Source: an uncultured Candidatus Methylacidiphilales bacterium
GTDB taxonomy: Bacteria > Verrucomicrobiota > Verrucomicrobiia > Methylacidiphilales > CALFVM01
Length of the DNA stretch: 5,460 nt
NCBI GenBank assembly: GCA_937928665.1
Contig: CALFVM010000284.1
Coordinates: forward strand, 1 to 5,460
Reading direction: 5' to 3'
Below the pieces are notes generated by a model. That model had not been told where the DNA came from and made no database searches. It saw only the letters and a list, made by a program, of their open reading frames with translations. Shown one piece after another: positions 1 to 5,460 of the stretch. Every line of letters begins with the position of its first letter. Position 1 is the stretch's first letter. Position numbers and translations under genes: made by a program.

Positions 1-525
1 GGGCATGTGGCCGCCCCAATAAATATCCGTCGCCCGGTTCCTCTCCACCCAGGCGTATTCCTTATCGTTGCAGGTCATGTAACTCTCAAAGTCCAGGGTC
101 AAATACTTCGCCCCGGCACGGCGAAAAGCGCGGGGAACGTATTGCATCCAAGTGCATTCCGGGTTCCACCAGCTTTCAATCCGGGTGCCGAGATGTTTTT
201 CGTAACTCCGCTGGGAAAACTCGCACGACCAATAGCCGTCTTCTTCCGGCACGTTCGCCATAATCGGATGCGCGTAGGGTGCTCCCATGAACTCGCACTG
301 ACCGCTTTCCATCATCCGGCGGAGCTTGGCCAGCACATCCGGACACTTCTCCGCCATCACATCCACCGTGAAACCGCTGGCCTCAAAAACCAATTTTGCC
401 TCCGGCCCGGCCGCTGCATGGCCGTCCAGGATCGTCTCGTAGCTGGCACGGATGACCTGCTCGTATTTGTGGGGCTCGAGAAAAGCGTAATTCAGATTGG
501 CGTGGTAGATGGCGATGTATTTCAT
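1..525 (-). CDS. GH57-like glycoside hydrolase, N-terminal part (runs off the window)
   Basis: This open frame begins at an ATG at 525 and stays open for 175 codons to base 1, so the C-terminus is outside the window. It begins MKYIAIYHANLNYAFLEPHK, without a signal peptide. Seen: an Ala/Glu/Phe segment KLVFEASGFTVDVMAE (44-59); GQCEFMGAPYAHPIMA (75-90), which resembles conserved region 2 of GH57 (G-x-x-E then P-Y-x-H-P-I); and SWWNPECTWMQYVPRAF (118-134), which resembles region 3, where the nucleophile sits in W-x-P-E-C. Glu123 is the predicted nucleophile. The usual His-Gln-Pro of region 1 is not evident; His8-Ala9-Asn10 occupies about that place. The catalytic acid Asp of region 4 would be beyond base 1. 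GH57 members mostly act on alpha-glucans by a retaining mechanism, but substrates vary. The gene follows the GH94 gene by 32 bases and likely shares its transcript. GH57-like is fairly sure; the exact activity is unknown. Confidence 0.85.
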   Translation of the reverse strand, partial: MKYIAIYHANLNYAFLEPHKYEQVIRASYETILDGHAAAGPEAKLVFEASGFTVDVMAEKCPDVLAKLRRMMESGQCEFMGAPYAHPIMANVPEEDGYWSCEFSQRSYEKHLGTRIESWWNPECTWMQYVPRAFRRAGAKYLTLDFESYMTCNDKEYAWVERNRATDIYWGGHMP

Positions 526-557
526 AGTCGGGGCGATTTCGAATGGGGAGGATTCCG
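526..557 (-). other. 32-base gap between GH94 and GH57-like genes
   Basis: This is the only true intergenic space between genes in the window. Read on the minus strand it shows no strong hairpin with a T-run, no clear -35/-10 pair and no GGAGG-like site at proper distance from the ATG at 525. It is best read as a short spacer inside an operon. Confidence 0.6.
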
Positions 558-2957
558 TCAGGAGATTATCTGTGCAAGGATTTCGTTATCGGGACCGAGT
601 TTCTCCAGTGGCACCAGATTGCCCGCAAGCGTCTCCCCGTTCACCATTACCTGTTCCACTCCGCTACAGTGCCCCCCCGGATTTTTGACGGTAATCCGCA
701 GCTTCTTGCCCCGGAACATTCGCACCACTTCAAACCCCGGCCAGGATGACGGAATACACGGATCAATCCTGAACCCATCAACCTCTGGTTTCAGCCCGAG
801 GATTCCGTGCAAGGCCGTAAAATGGCTCCACGAGGCCGTCCCTGACAACCAGGGAACCCGGGAAGCCCCGTATTTGGGCGACGTCCTTGCATGGGTGCTC
901 TGGCAGTGAACATACGGTTCGATCTCCCGTCGTTCAGCCATCTCATTCTGGGCCGCTGGCATGAACGACCGATAATACGCATAGGCTTGGTCCCCACGGC
1001 CACGCGCAATCTCAGCCAGCACGGCCCAACTTTGGGTGTGCGAAAAAATGCCCCCGTTCTCTTTGTTACCCGGATTCATCAGCACCGCACGCATGACCGC
1101 GACCGGGGTCCTCTCAAATGGCGGATCGCACAAGGCGACCCCAAATTCGGTCGCCAACCGATCCCGGACCGAGTCAAGTGCCCGATGCGTTTGCTCCGGC
1201 GACGCCGCGCCGGACAAAACCGCCCAGCACTGGGTGTTTAGGTAAATCTGGCCTTCCGGATAATTCTTCGTGCCGAAAACCGTGCCATCCTCGGCGATTG
1301 CCCAGATAAACCAATCCCCATCCCAACAAACCCGGTCAATCGCCTCGTCCAACTTCCGCAGCTCCTCCCACGCCCAGGCCGCTTCCCCATGCCGGTCCAG
1401 CCCGGTGGCAATCTCCGCGTAGGTCTTGAGTCCCAGCCGAAGCTGAAAGGCCACAAAGACTGATTCGCCCCGGTAGCCGAGTTTCAGGCAGTCATTCCAA
1501 TCCGCCAGCAGTCCGCAGGGCAGACCATTGGCCCCGGTGCGCTCAAGATTAAACTCAAGCGCACGCCGGAGATGTCCTAAAACGGTCGCTTCCCCGCAGT
1601 CGGCATAGGGCACGACTTCATCATAGAACGCCGTATCTCCCGTCTCAGCCACGTAGAAAGGAACCGCGTTAAAAAACCAAAGACAATCATCCGATCGATA
1701 TTCGGATGCGGGAGTCGGTGCCATGGCGCCCGGTCGGTGCGACCACGGCCTGATTTCAGGCTGCGCTCCACCGGTTGCATCCTGACCGGACAGCATCAAG
1801 CGCAATCGCTCACGTACCAGGCCCGGAAGCAGATGCGTCACCCCCAAAAAATCCTGGACCGTGTCTCGGAATCCAAAACCATCCCGCTGATCTCCGGTGT
1901 ACACCAGAGAACAGGACCTCGACCACTCGAAAGTCATCAGCGCATTGTAGGCACCCCAGACGTTGGTCATATGATCGAAGTCCGGATCGGGGGTTTTCAC
2001 CGTGCACTGATCCAACAGCCCATGCCAATACCGTTTGAGATCTCCCAACGCCGCTGCAGCCGATGGAGGATTTCCGACACGGGCCAAAGCAGCCTTCCCT
2101 TGCTCTGCCCCGGTGCCGATTCCGAGCAAAACCAAAACGTCAGCCGACTGCCCCGGTTCAAGGCTCACTCGGCTGCAGATCGAGCCACAGATATTGTCTG
2201 AATAACCGCAACTGTTCCGACTTACCCCCTCCCGAACCACATCGGGAGACGCGAACCCCCCATACGGTCCGAGGAACTTGTCACGATCTCCGTCGTGACC
2301 TCGGATTTCCCCGCCAACCTGGGTCATCCACCAGCGCCGCGCCTGGTCCCGATTGGCAAAGTTTTCCGGATCTTCCGGTAATCGACCGCAAGAGGAAGCC
2401 TCCATGAAGCCATCGCCCCATTCCGCCTGGGCGATGTATTGGGCGTATTGCAGGTTGAGTGTGTCATTTACCAGATTCCACTCCGTGGTGAACTCGCAAA
2501 ATGAGAAGATATCCAGTTCGCGCCGAACCCTCCCGTGGTTGTCAATCCGCAGCCACCACACCTCAAAATTTGCCTCCAGCGGAACAAAATAGGTTGCCTC
2601 CGTCCGAACCCCATCATAGTCCGAGGCGATCACCGCGTAGCCCGGGCCGAACCGCGTTTCCGTCCGATAACGATCCAGCGGCTTGCCCACCGGTTGCCAA
2701 GCTGCCGTCCAAAAATCACCCGAATCAGAGTCCCGCAAATAGAACTGCCGCCCCGGCATATCCATCGGGACCGAGTTGTACCGGTGCCGGATAATTCGCC
2801 CCTGCGCGGGCGATTTGGTGAAGGAATAACCCCCGGCGTTATTGGTAATAATCCCACCGTAGGTCCGCGAACCCAAATAGTTCGACCAAGCCCGAGGCGT
2901 GTCCGGCCGATGGATGATGTATTCTTTTCGCGTGTCGTCGAAAGTTCCGTAGTTCAT
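558..2957 (-). CDS. GH94 glycoside phosphorylase (cellobiose/chitobiose phosphorylase type)
   Basis: GH94 enzymes use inorganic phosphate to split short beta-linked glucosides with inversion, giving alpha-sugar 1-phosphate and a free sugar. At 799 residues the length matches cellobiose and N,N'-diacetylchitobiose phosphorylases (about 800). Seen: the family N-terminus (FDDTRKEYIIHRPDTP, then NYLG and NAGGYSF, residues 6-46) opening a beta-sandwich domain to about 280; GFRDTVQD at 362-369 in the (alpha/alpha)6 barrel; SDDCLWF at 422-428; ADWNDCLKLG at 485-494, where Asp489 is the expected general acid; KENGGIFSH (632-640) and WLSGTASW (703-710), near where the family binds phosphate; and IDPCIPSSWPGFEV (731-744) starting the C-terminal beta domain. 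No signal peptide is present, so it is probably cytoplasmic. The ATG overlaps the previous stop as ATGA. Substrate is not decided: cellobiose, chitobiose, cellobionic acid or another beta-disaccharide are all possible. The family call is secure. Confidence 0.94.
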   Translation of the reverse strand: MNYGTFDDTRKEYIIHRPDTPRAWSNYLGSRTYGGIITNNAGGYSFTKSPAQGRIIRHRYNSVPMDMPGRQFYLRDSDSGDFWTAAWQPVGKPLDRYRTETRFGPGYAVIASDYDGVRTEATYFVPLEANFEVWWLRIDNHGRVRRELDIFSFCEFTTEWNLVNDTLNLQYAQYIAQAEWGDGFMEASSCGRLPEDPENFANRDQARRWWMTQVGGEIRGHDGDRDKFLGPYGGFASPDVVREGVSRNSCGYSDNICGSICSRVSLEPGQSADVLVLLGIGTGAEQGKAALARVGNPPSAAAALGDLKRYWHGLLDQCTVKTPDPDFDHMTNVWGAYNALMTFEWSRSCSLVYTGDQRDGFGFRDTVQDFLGVTHLLPGLVRERLRLMLSGQDATGGAQPEIRPWSHRPGAMAPTPASEYRSDDCLWFFNAVPFYVAETGDTAFYDEVVPYADCGEATVLGHLRRALEFNLERTGANGLPCGLLADWNDCLKLGYRGESVFVAFQLRLGLKTYAEIATGLDRHGEAAWAWEELRKLDEAIDRVCWDGDWFIWAIAEDGTVFGTKNYPEGQIYLNTQCWAVLSGAASPEQTHRALDSVRDRLATEFGVALCDPPFERTPVAVMRAVLMNPGNKENGGIFSHTQSWAVLAEIARGRGDQAYAYYRSFMPAAQNEMAERREIEPYVHCQSTHARTSPKYGASRVPWLSGTASWSHFTALHGILGLKPEVDGFRIDPCIPSSWPGFEVVRMFRGKKLRITVKNPGGHCSGVEQVMVNGETLAGNLVPLEKLGPDNEILAQIIS
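2954..2957 (-). other. Four-base ATGA stop/start overlap, S41-like gene to GH94 gene
   Basis: The TGA that ends the S41-like gene (2956-2954) lies within the ATGA that begins the GH94 gene. The ATG is fixed by the conserved GH94 N-terminus (M-N-Y-G-T-F-D-D), so this junction is more certain than the purD one. The preceding 37 bases on the coding strand contain no G, which excludes a Shine-Dalgarno sequence and points to coupled reinitiation. Confidence 0.85.
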
Positions 2958-4156
2958 GGTTTGGTAGGTTGGGGGATGGGGGTTGAGGTTGAAACAGGCC
3001 CGGCGTGCATAACGGAAATTGCCTCGATCACATCAATCGCTCGCTGGAGTGCCACGTCCTTGGGCGGAGGAGGACCGGAAGGGCCAGGCTTATTCTGGCT
3101 TTCGATCAATTCGTCCAATTCGGGATTCTCCTCCCGGATGAGGGCGGCCTCATTCTGTTGGCGCCGGGCAGGAACCTCCGCCACGGACTCTTCCACCCGC
3201 CCGGCCGAAACGAACGCCAGTGCGGCGGATTCCTCCACCGGATCAGCCACCACGATCACATCAGGCTCCAGTGGACCCTTACCCAGATCCTGCCCGGCAG
3301 GCGACACCACCCGGGCGATCGGCAGGCGCAAAACCCGCCCCGACTTGAGTGCCACATCGCGAAACGGCCAACCCTGTCCCGCCGTCGGCGTGCCGAGCAC
3401 CAGAGCGCCCCGGCGGGTCGCCAGCCACTGGGCCGCAATCTCAGCCGCACCAAGAGTTCTTCCATGCACCAGCACTACAACCGGAAATCCCGCCGGTAAC
3501 TCAAGCGGCTGTCGCCCCGCCCGGAAAACACGCTGGGCCATCTTCAGCTCCTGAATGGTGAACAGCGTGGATTCCGGACTGGCGAAAAAACTGAGCAAAT
3601 CAGCCGCGCCCTCGTACCCCGCCGAAGCCGACACTTGGCGCAAATCAATCACCAGACCAAGGGGGCGATCTTTCACCAAACCCGGCCAGGCCACCGCCAA
3701 AGCGTCCAGGTTCGCCGGCACCAACGCCCCAGGGCGCCAGTAAACCACCCGGCGCGGCAACAGCTTGATCTGTGCTTTCGTTTCCTCCACCGCCGGCTCC
3801 GGAGCCGCAAGCAGCCGGACTTGCGTTTCAGGCTTCTCAAACAACTCCCGCACCGCCGTCGCCGAAAGTTCAACGCCCACAAGGTCAGCAGCACCGGCAA
3901 ACGATGCGCGCAGAGCATCGGTGATCTCTGGAATCTCCGAGTCCTCAGGCATCAGCCGCGGCACAACCGGCACCGGTGCCGACACCGGCACGGAAGACAG
4001 GATTTCGGCAACCTCCGCAGCTCCGGTCCTCTCCGCGGAAGCCACCCTCTTCTCACGCATCCCAACCGTCGTCACCACCCACGCCACACCCGCTCCCGTG
4101 ACAAAGCTTAACGCCGTCACGAGCAGCAGCTTGGCGGTGGGCGATAGGGCAGTCAC
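2954..4156 (-). CDS. Membrane-anchored S41-fold protein, probable pseudoprotease
   Basis: Residue numbers are from the GTG at 4156 (400 residues). I chose this start because it overlaps the purD stop as GTGA and puts a membrane segment at the N-terminus. A TTG at 4201 in the same frame would give 415 residues but extends 49 bases into purD. Seen: one transmembrane helix (about 10-31) followed by a basic R-E-K-R cluster; a variable Ala/Pro/Val-rich region to about 130 with no recognisable PDZ domain; an S41-like core (about 135-305) with GLVIDLR, PVVVLVHGRTLGAAEIAA, LVLGTPTAGQGWPF and GPLEPDVIV; and a charged, proline-rich tail. Active S41 proteases have Ser in A-S-A-S-E, Lys in T-x-G-K-G 25 residues later, and often Gln four after the Lys. 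Here these positions are Gly236, Gln261 and Phe265, with the 25-residue spacing kept. The fold assignment is fairly sure; loss of proteolysis is inferred. Membrane topology is ambiguous. Its position between purD and a phosphorylase does not reveal its role. Confidence 0.85.
   Translation of the reverse strand: MTALSPTAKLLLVTALSFVTGAGVAWVVTTVGMREKRVASAERTGAAEVAEILSSVPVSAPVPVVPRLMPEDSEIPEITDALRASFAGAADLVGVELSATAVRELFEKPETQVRLLAAPEPAVEETKAQIKLLPRRVVYWRPGALVPANLDALAVAWPGLVKDRPLGLVIDLRQVSASAGYEGAADLLSFFASPESTLFTIQELKMAQRVFRAGRQPLELPAGFPVVVLVHGRTLGAAEIAAQWLATRRGALVLGTPTAGQGWPFRDVALKSGRVLRLPIARVVSPAGQDLGKGPLEPDVIVVADPVEESAALAFVSAGRVEESVAEVPARRQQNEAALIREENPELDELIESQNKPGPSGPPPPKDVALQRAIDVIEAISVMHAGPVSTSTPIPQPTKP
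4153..4156 (-). other. Four-base GTGA stop/start overlap, purD to S41-like gene
   Basis: The purD TGA (4155-4153) shares bases with a GTG (4156-4154) in the frame of the S41-like gene. Such overlaps usually mean translational coupling within one transcript. The purD end just upstream offers only a weak purine stretch (AGAAAG about 17 bases before the GTG), so reinitiation by the terminating ribosome is the likely mode. This overlap is the main reason for preferring GTG-4156 over TTG-4201. Confidence 0.7.
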
Positions 4157-5421
4157 CGGCGAAGAAACGCTTTCTGGCCAATGTCCGACCGGAATTGACA
4201 ACCCCGGAACCGGATCTGTCTGGCCAATGCATACGCCCGGTCATGAGCCTCAGCCAGCGTCGCGCCCCAGCCCGTGGCCGCCGCCACCCGTCCACCCGCC
4301 GTCACTATTTGCTCACCCTCCCATCGGGTCCCCGCATGGAACACCATTCCGCCTGTTTCCGGCACAGGCGGGAGGGTAACCGGATCTCCCAGCCGTGGCT
4401 GTTCCGGATACCCATCGGCTGCCACCACAACCGTCAGCGCAGCCCCGGTCACCTCCGGTAGCCCGACATCCCCGAGATCCCCCCGGGCCGCTCCCAACAA
4501 AACGTCCAGCAATCGCGCCCCCGCCAGTGGCACGAGCACCTGCGTCTCCGGATCGCCGAAGCGCGCATTAAACTCCAGCACCTTCGGTCCGTCCCGGGTC
4601 ACCATCAGCCCTGCGTAGAGAACCCCCCGATAATCCATTTTTCGCCCGCGCAGCCCCGCCAGAACCGGCTCAAGAATCGTCTCCCGCACCCGTTTCATCT
4701 CCTCCTCCCCCAACACCGGGGCCGGCGCATAGGCACCCATGCCTCCCGTATTCGGTCCACGGTTTCCGTCAAAAATTCGTTTGTGATCCTGTGCAGGCGG
4801 AAACACGACCATCTTCTGCCCGTCCGTCACAGCATGCACCGAGACCTCCTCTCCCTCCAGAAACTCCTCGATCAGAACCTCCGCCCCCGCCGCCCCAAAT
4901 ACGCGCTTCGCCATCATCTCATAAAGGGCCGCCGCCGCCTCCCACGCGTTCTCCGCAATCACCACCCCTTTGCCCGCCGCCAGCCCATCTGCCTTAATCA
5001 CCTGCGGATAGGCCTGAGCCCGACTATACGCCAAAGCCAGCCGATAATCCGTGAATCGCTCGCACCCCGCCGTGGGCACACCCGCCTCTTTCAACAAGCC
5101 TTTCGTGAATGCTTTACTCCCTTCCAGCCGAGCACCGTCCGCCCCGGGACCAAAGACCGTGATTCTCTCAGCCCTCAAACGGTCCGCCAGGCCGGCACAT
5201 AACGGAGCCTCCGGGCCGATCACCACCAAATCCGGCCGTGCTTCCGCACACCAGCCCGCAATCCCTTCTCCATCCGTCGCTGCGATTGTCAAATTCTCAC
5301 CCAGCTCTGAGGTTCCCGCATTCCCCGGAGCAAAAAAAATCTGATTCACCCGCCGATCACCCCGCAGGGCCCAGCCCAACGCGTGCTCTCTCCCCCCGCC
5401 GCCAACAACCAACAGTTTCAT
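4153..5421 (-). CDS. purD: Phosphoribosylamine--glycine ligase (GAR synthetase)
   Basis: PurD is a cytoplasmic ATP-grasp ligase that joins glycine to 5-phosphoribosylamine, the second step of de novo purine synthesis. Seen from the ATG at 5421 (422 residues, a normal full length): an N-terminal Rossmann-like domain opening MKLLVVGGGGREHAL; the ATP-grasp region with VIKADGLAAGKGVVIA (about residues 142-156); the family signature RIFDGNRGPNTGGMGAYAP (about 215-233); the metal-binding segment LEFNARFGDPETQ (about 282-294); and a C-terminal domain ending in G-C-Q-F-R-S-D-I-G, the usual PurD tail. No key motif is missing. An in-frame TTG at 5430 would add three residues. I prefer the ATG because family members begin at this M-K-hydrophobic stretch, although a G-run sits six bases before the TTG and no Shine-Dalgarno is close to the ATG. 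The stop overlaps the next gene's GTG start by four bases. Identification is very secure. Confidence 0.97.
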   Translation of the reverse strand: MKLLVVGGGGREHALGWALRGDRRVNQIFFAPGNAGTSELGENLTIAATDGEGIAGWCAEARPDLVVIGPEAPLCAGLADRLRAERITVFGPGADGARLEGSKAFTKGLLKEAGVPTAGCERFTDYRLALAYSRAQAYPQVIKADGLAAGKGVVIAENAWEAAAALYEMMAKRVFGAAGAEVLIEEFLEGEEVSVHAVTDGQKMVVFPPAQDHKRIFDGNRGPNTGGMGAYAPAPVLGEEEMKRVRETILEPVLAGLRGRKMDYRGVLYAGLMVTRDGPKVLEFNARFGDPETQVLVPLAGARLLDVLLGAARGDLGDVGLPEVTGAALTVVVAADGYPEQPRLGDPVTLPPVPETGGMVFHAGTRWEGEQIVTAGGRVAAATGWGATLAEAHDRAYALARQIRFRGCQFRSDIGQKAFLRR

Positions 5422-5440
5422 GGGCCACAAAGGATGCCCC

Positions 5441-5458
5441 CCCGCCTCACCCGCCTCA
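5441..5458. repeat. Tandem pair of a 9-base unit upstream of purD
   Basis: On the plus strand cccgcctca occurs twice in direct succession (5441-5449 and 5450-5458), preceded by further Cs. On the purD coding strand this reads TGAGGCGGG twice, ending in a G-run about 15 bases before the ATG. Each unit carries a TGA, and these are in frame with each other, so the repeat could hold the end of an upstream gene beyond the window. It may also simply be low-complexity sequence. Confidence 0.55.
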
Positions 5459-5460
5459 AG

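Noticed and set aside
7..909. 300-codon open frame on the plus strand
   Set aside because: It is antisense to both the GH57-like gene and the end of the GH94 gene, crosses their boundary, and its translation shows no family motif. It is a by-product of GC-rich codon use on the other strand.
2535..3554. 339-codon open frame on the plus strand
   Set aside because: It lies opposite the GH94 start and the C-terminal half of the S41-like gene. Its Ser/Pro/Arg/Thr-rich translation without recognisable domains is typical of an antisense shadow.
4157..4201. Longer form of the S41-like protein starting at TTG 4201
   Set aside because: It is possible, but it uses a rare start inside purD and adds 15 residues that simply read the purD C-terminal coding DNA in another frame. 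The GTGA overlap at 4156 is the more usual arrangement.
4173..4229. Repeated 11-mer tctggccaatg (4173-4183 and 4219-4229)
   Set aside because: Both copies are inside purD coding sequence, only two copies are seen, and there is no symmetry or link to a regulatory position. Chance is the simplest explanation.
3765..4379. 204-codon plus-strand frame across the purD/S41-like junction
   Set aside because: It is antisense to two well-supported genes, low in complexity (Pro, Ser, Thr, Ala) and without motifs.

Overview
The window is a compact, GC-rich (near 60% by eye, not computed) bacterial stretch in which every supportable gene lies on the minus strand. Transcription therefore runs from high to low coordinates. 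There are four genes: purD (5421 to 4153), a membrane-anchored protein with an S41 (C-terminal processing peptidase) fold (4156 to 2954), a glycoside phosphorylase of family GH94 (2957 to 558), and the N-terminal part of a GH57-like glycoside hydrolase (525 to 1, running off the window). The non-coding DNA amounts to 32 bases between the last two genes and 39 bases upstream of purD.

The layout looks like one operon. purD and the S41-like gene overlap by four bases (GTGA), and the S41-like gene and the GH94 gene overlap by four bases (ATGA). The GH57-like gene follows after 32 bases. I see no convincing terminator or internal promoter in the gaps. None of the starts has a strong Shine-Dalgarno sequence at normal spacing, so coupled translation or reinitiation is plausible for the two overlapping starts.

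Functionally, purD belongs to de novo purine synthesis. The GH94 enzyme should cleave a short beta-linked disaccharide with inorganic phosphate, giving a sugar 1-phosphate. The GH57-like protein should act on another glycan. Both carbohydrate enzymes lack signal peptides and so are probably cytoplasmic. The S41-like protein is the most unusual member: the fold and the residue spacing are recognisable, but Ser, Lys and Gln of the catalytic triad are replaced by Gly, Gln and Phe, so it is probably a pseudoprotease.

The combination of gene types, base composition and weak ribosome binding sites is reminiscent of Verrucomicrobiota (Opitutales-like). That is an impression from family resemblance, not something the sequence proves. 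I see no tRNA, rRNA, CRISPR array, insertion sequence or phage gene.
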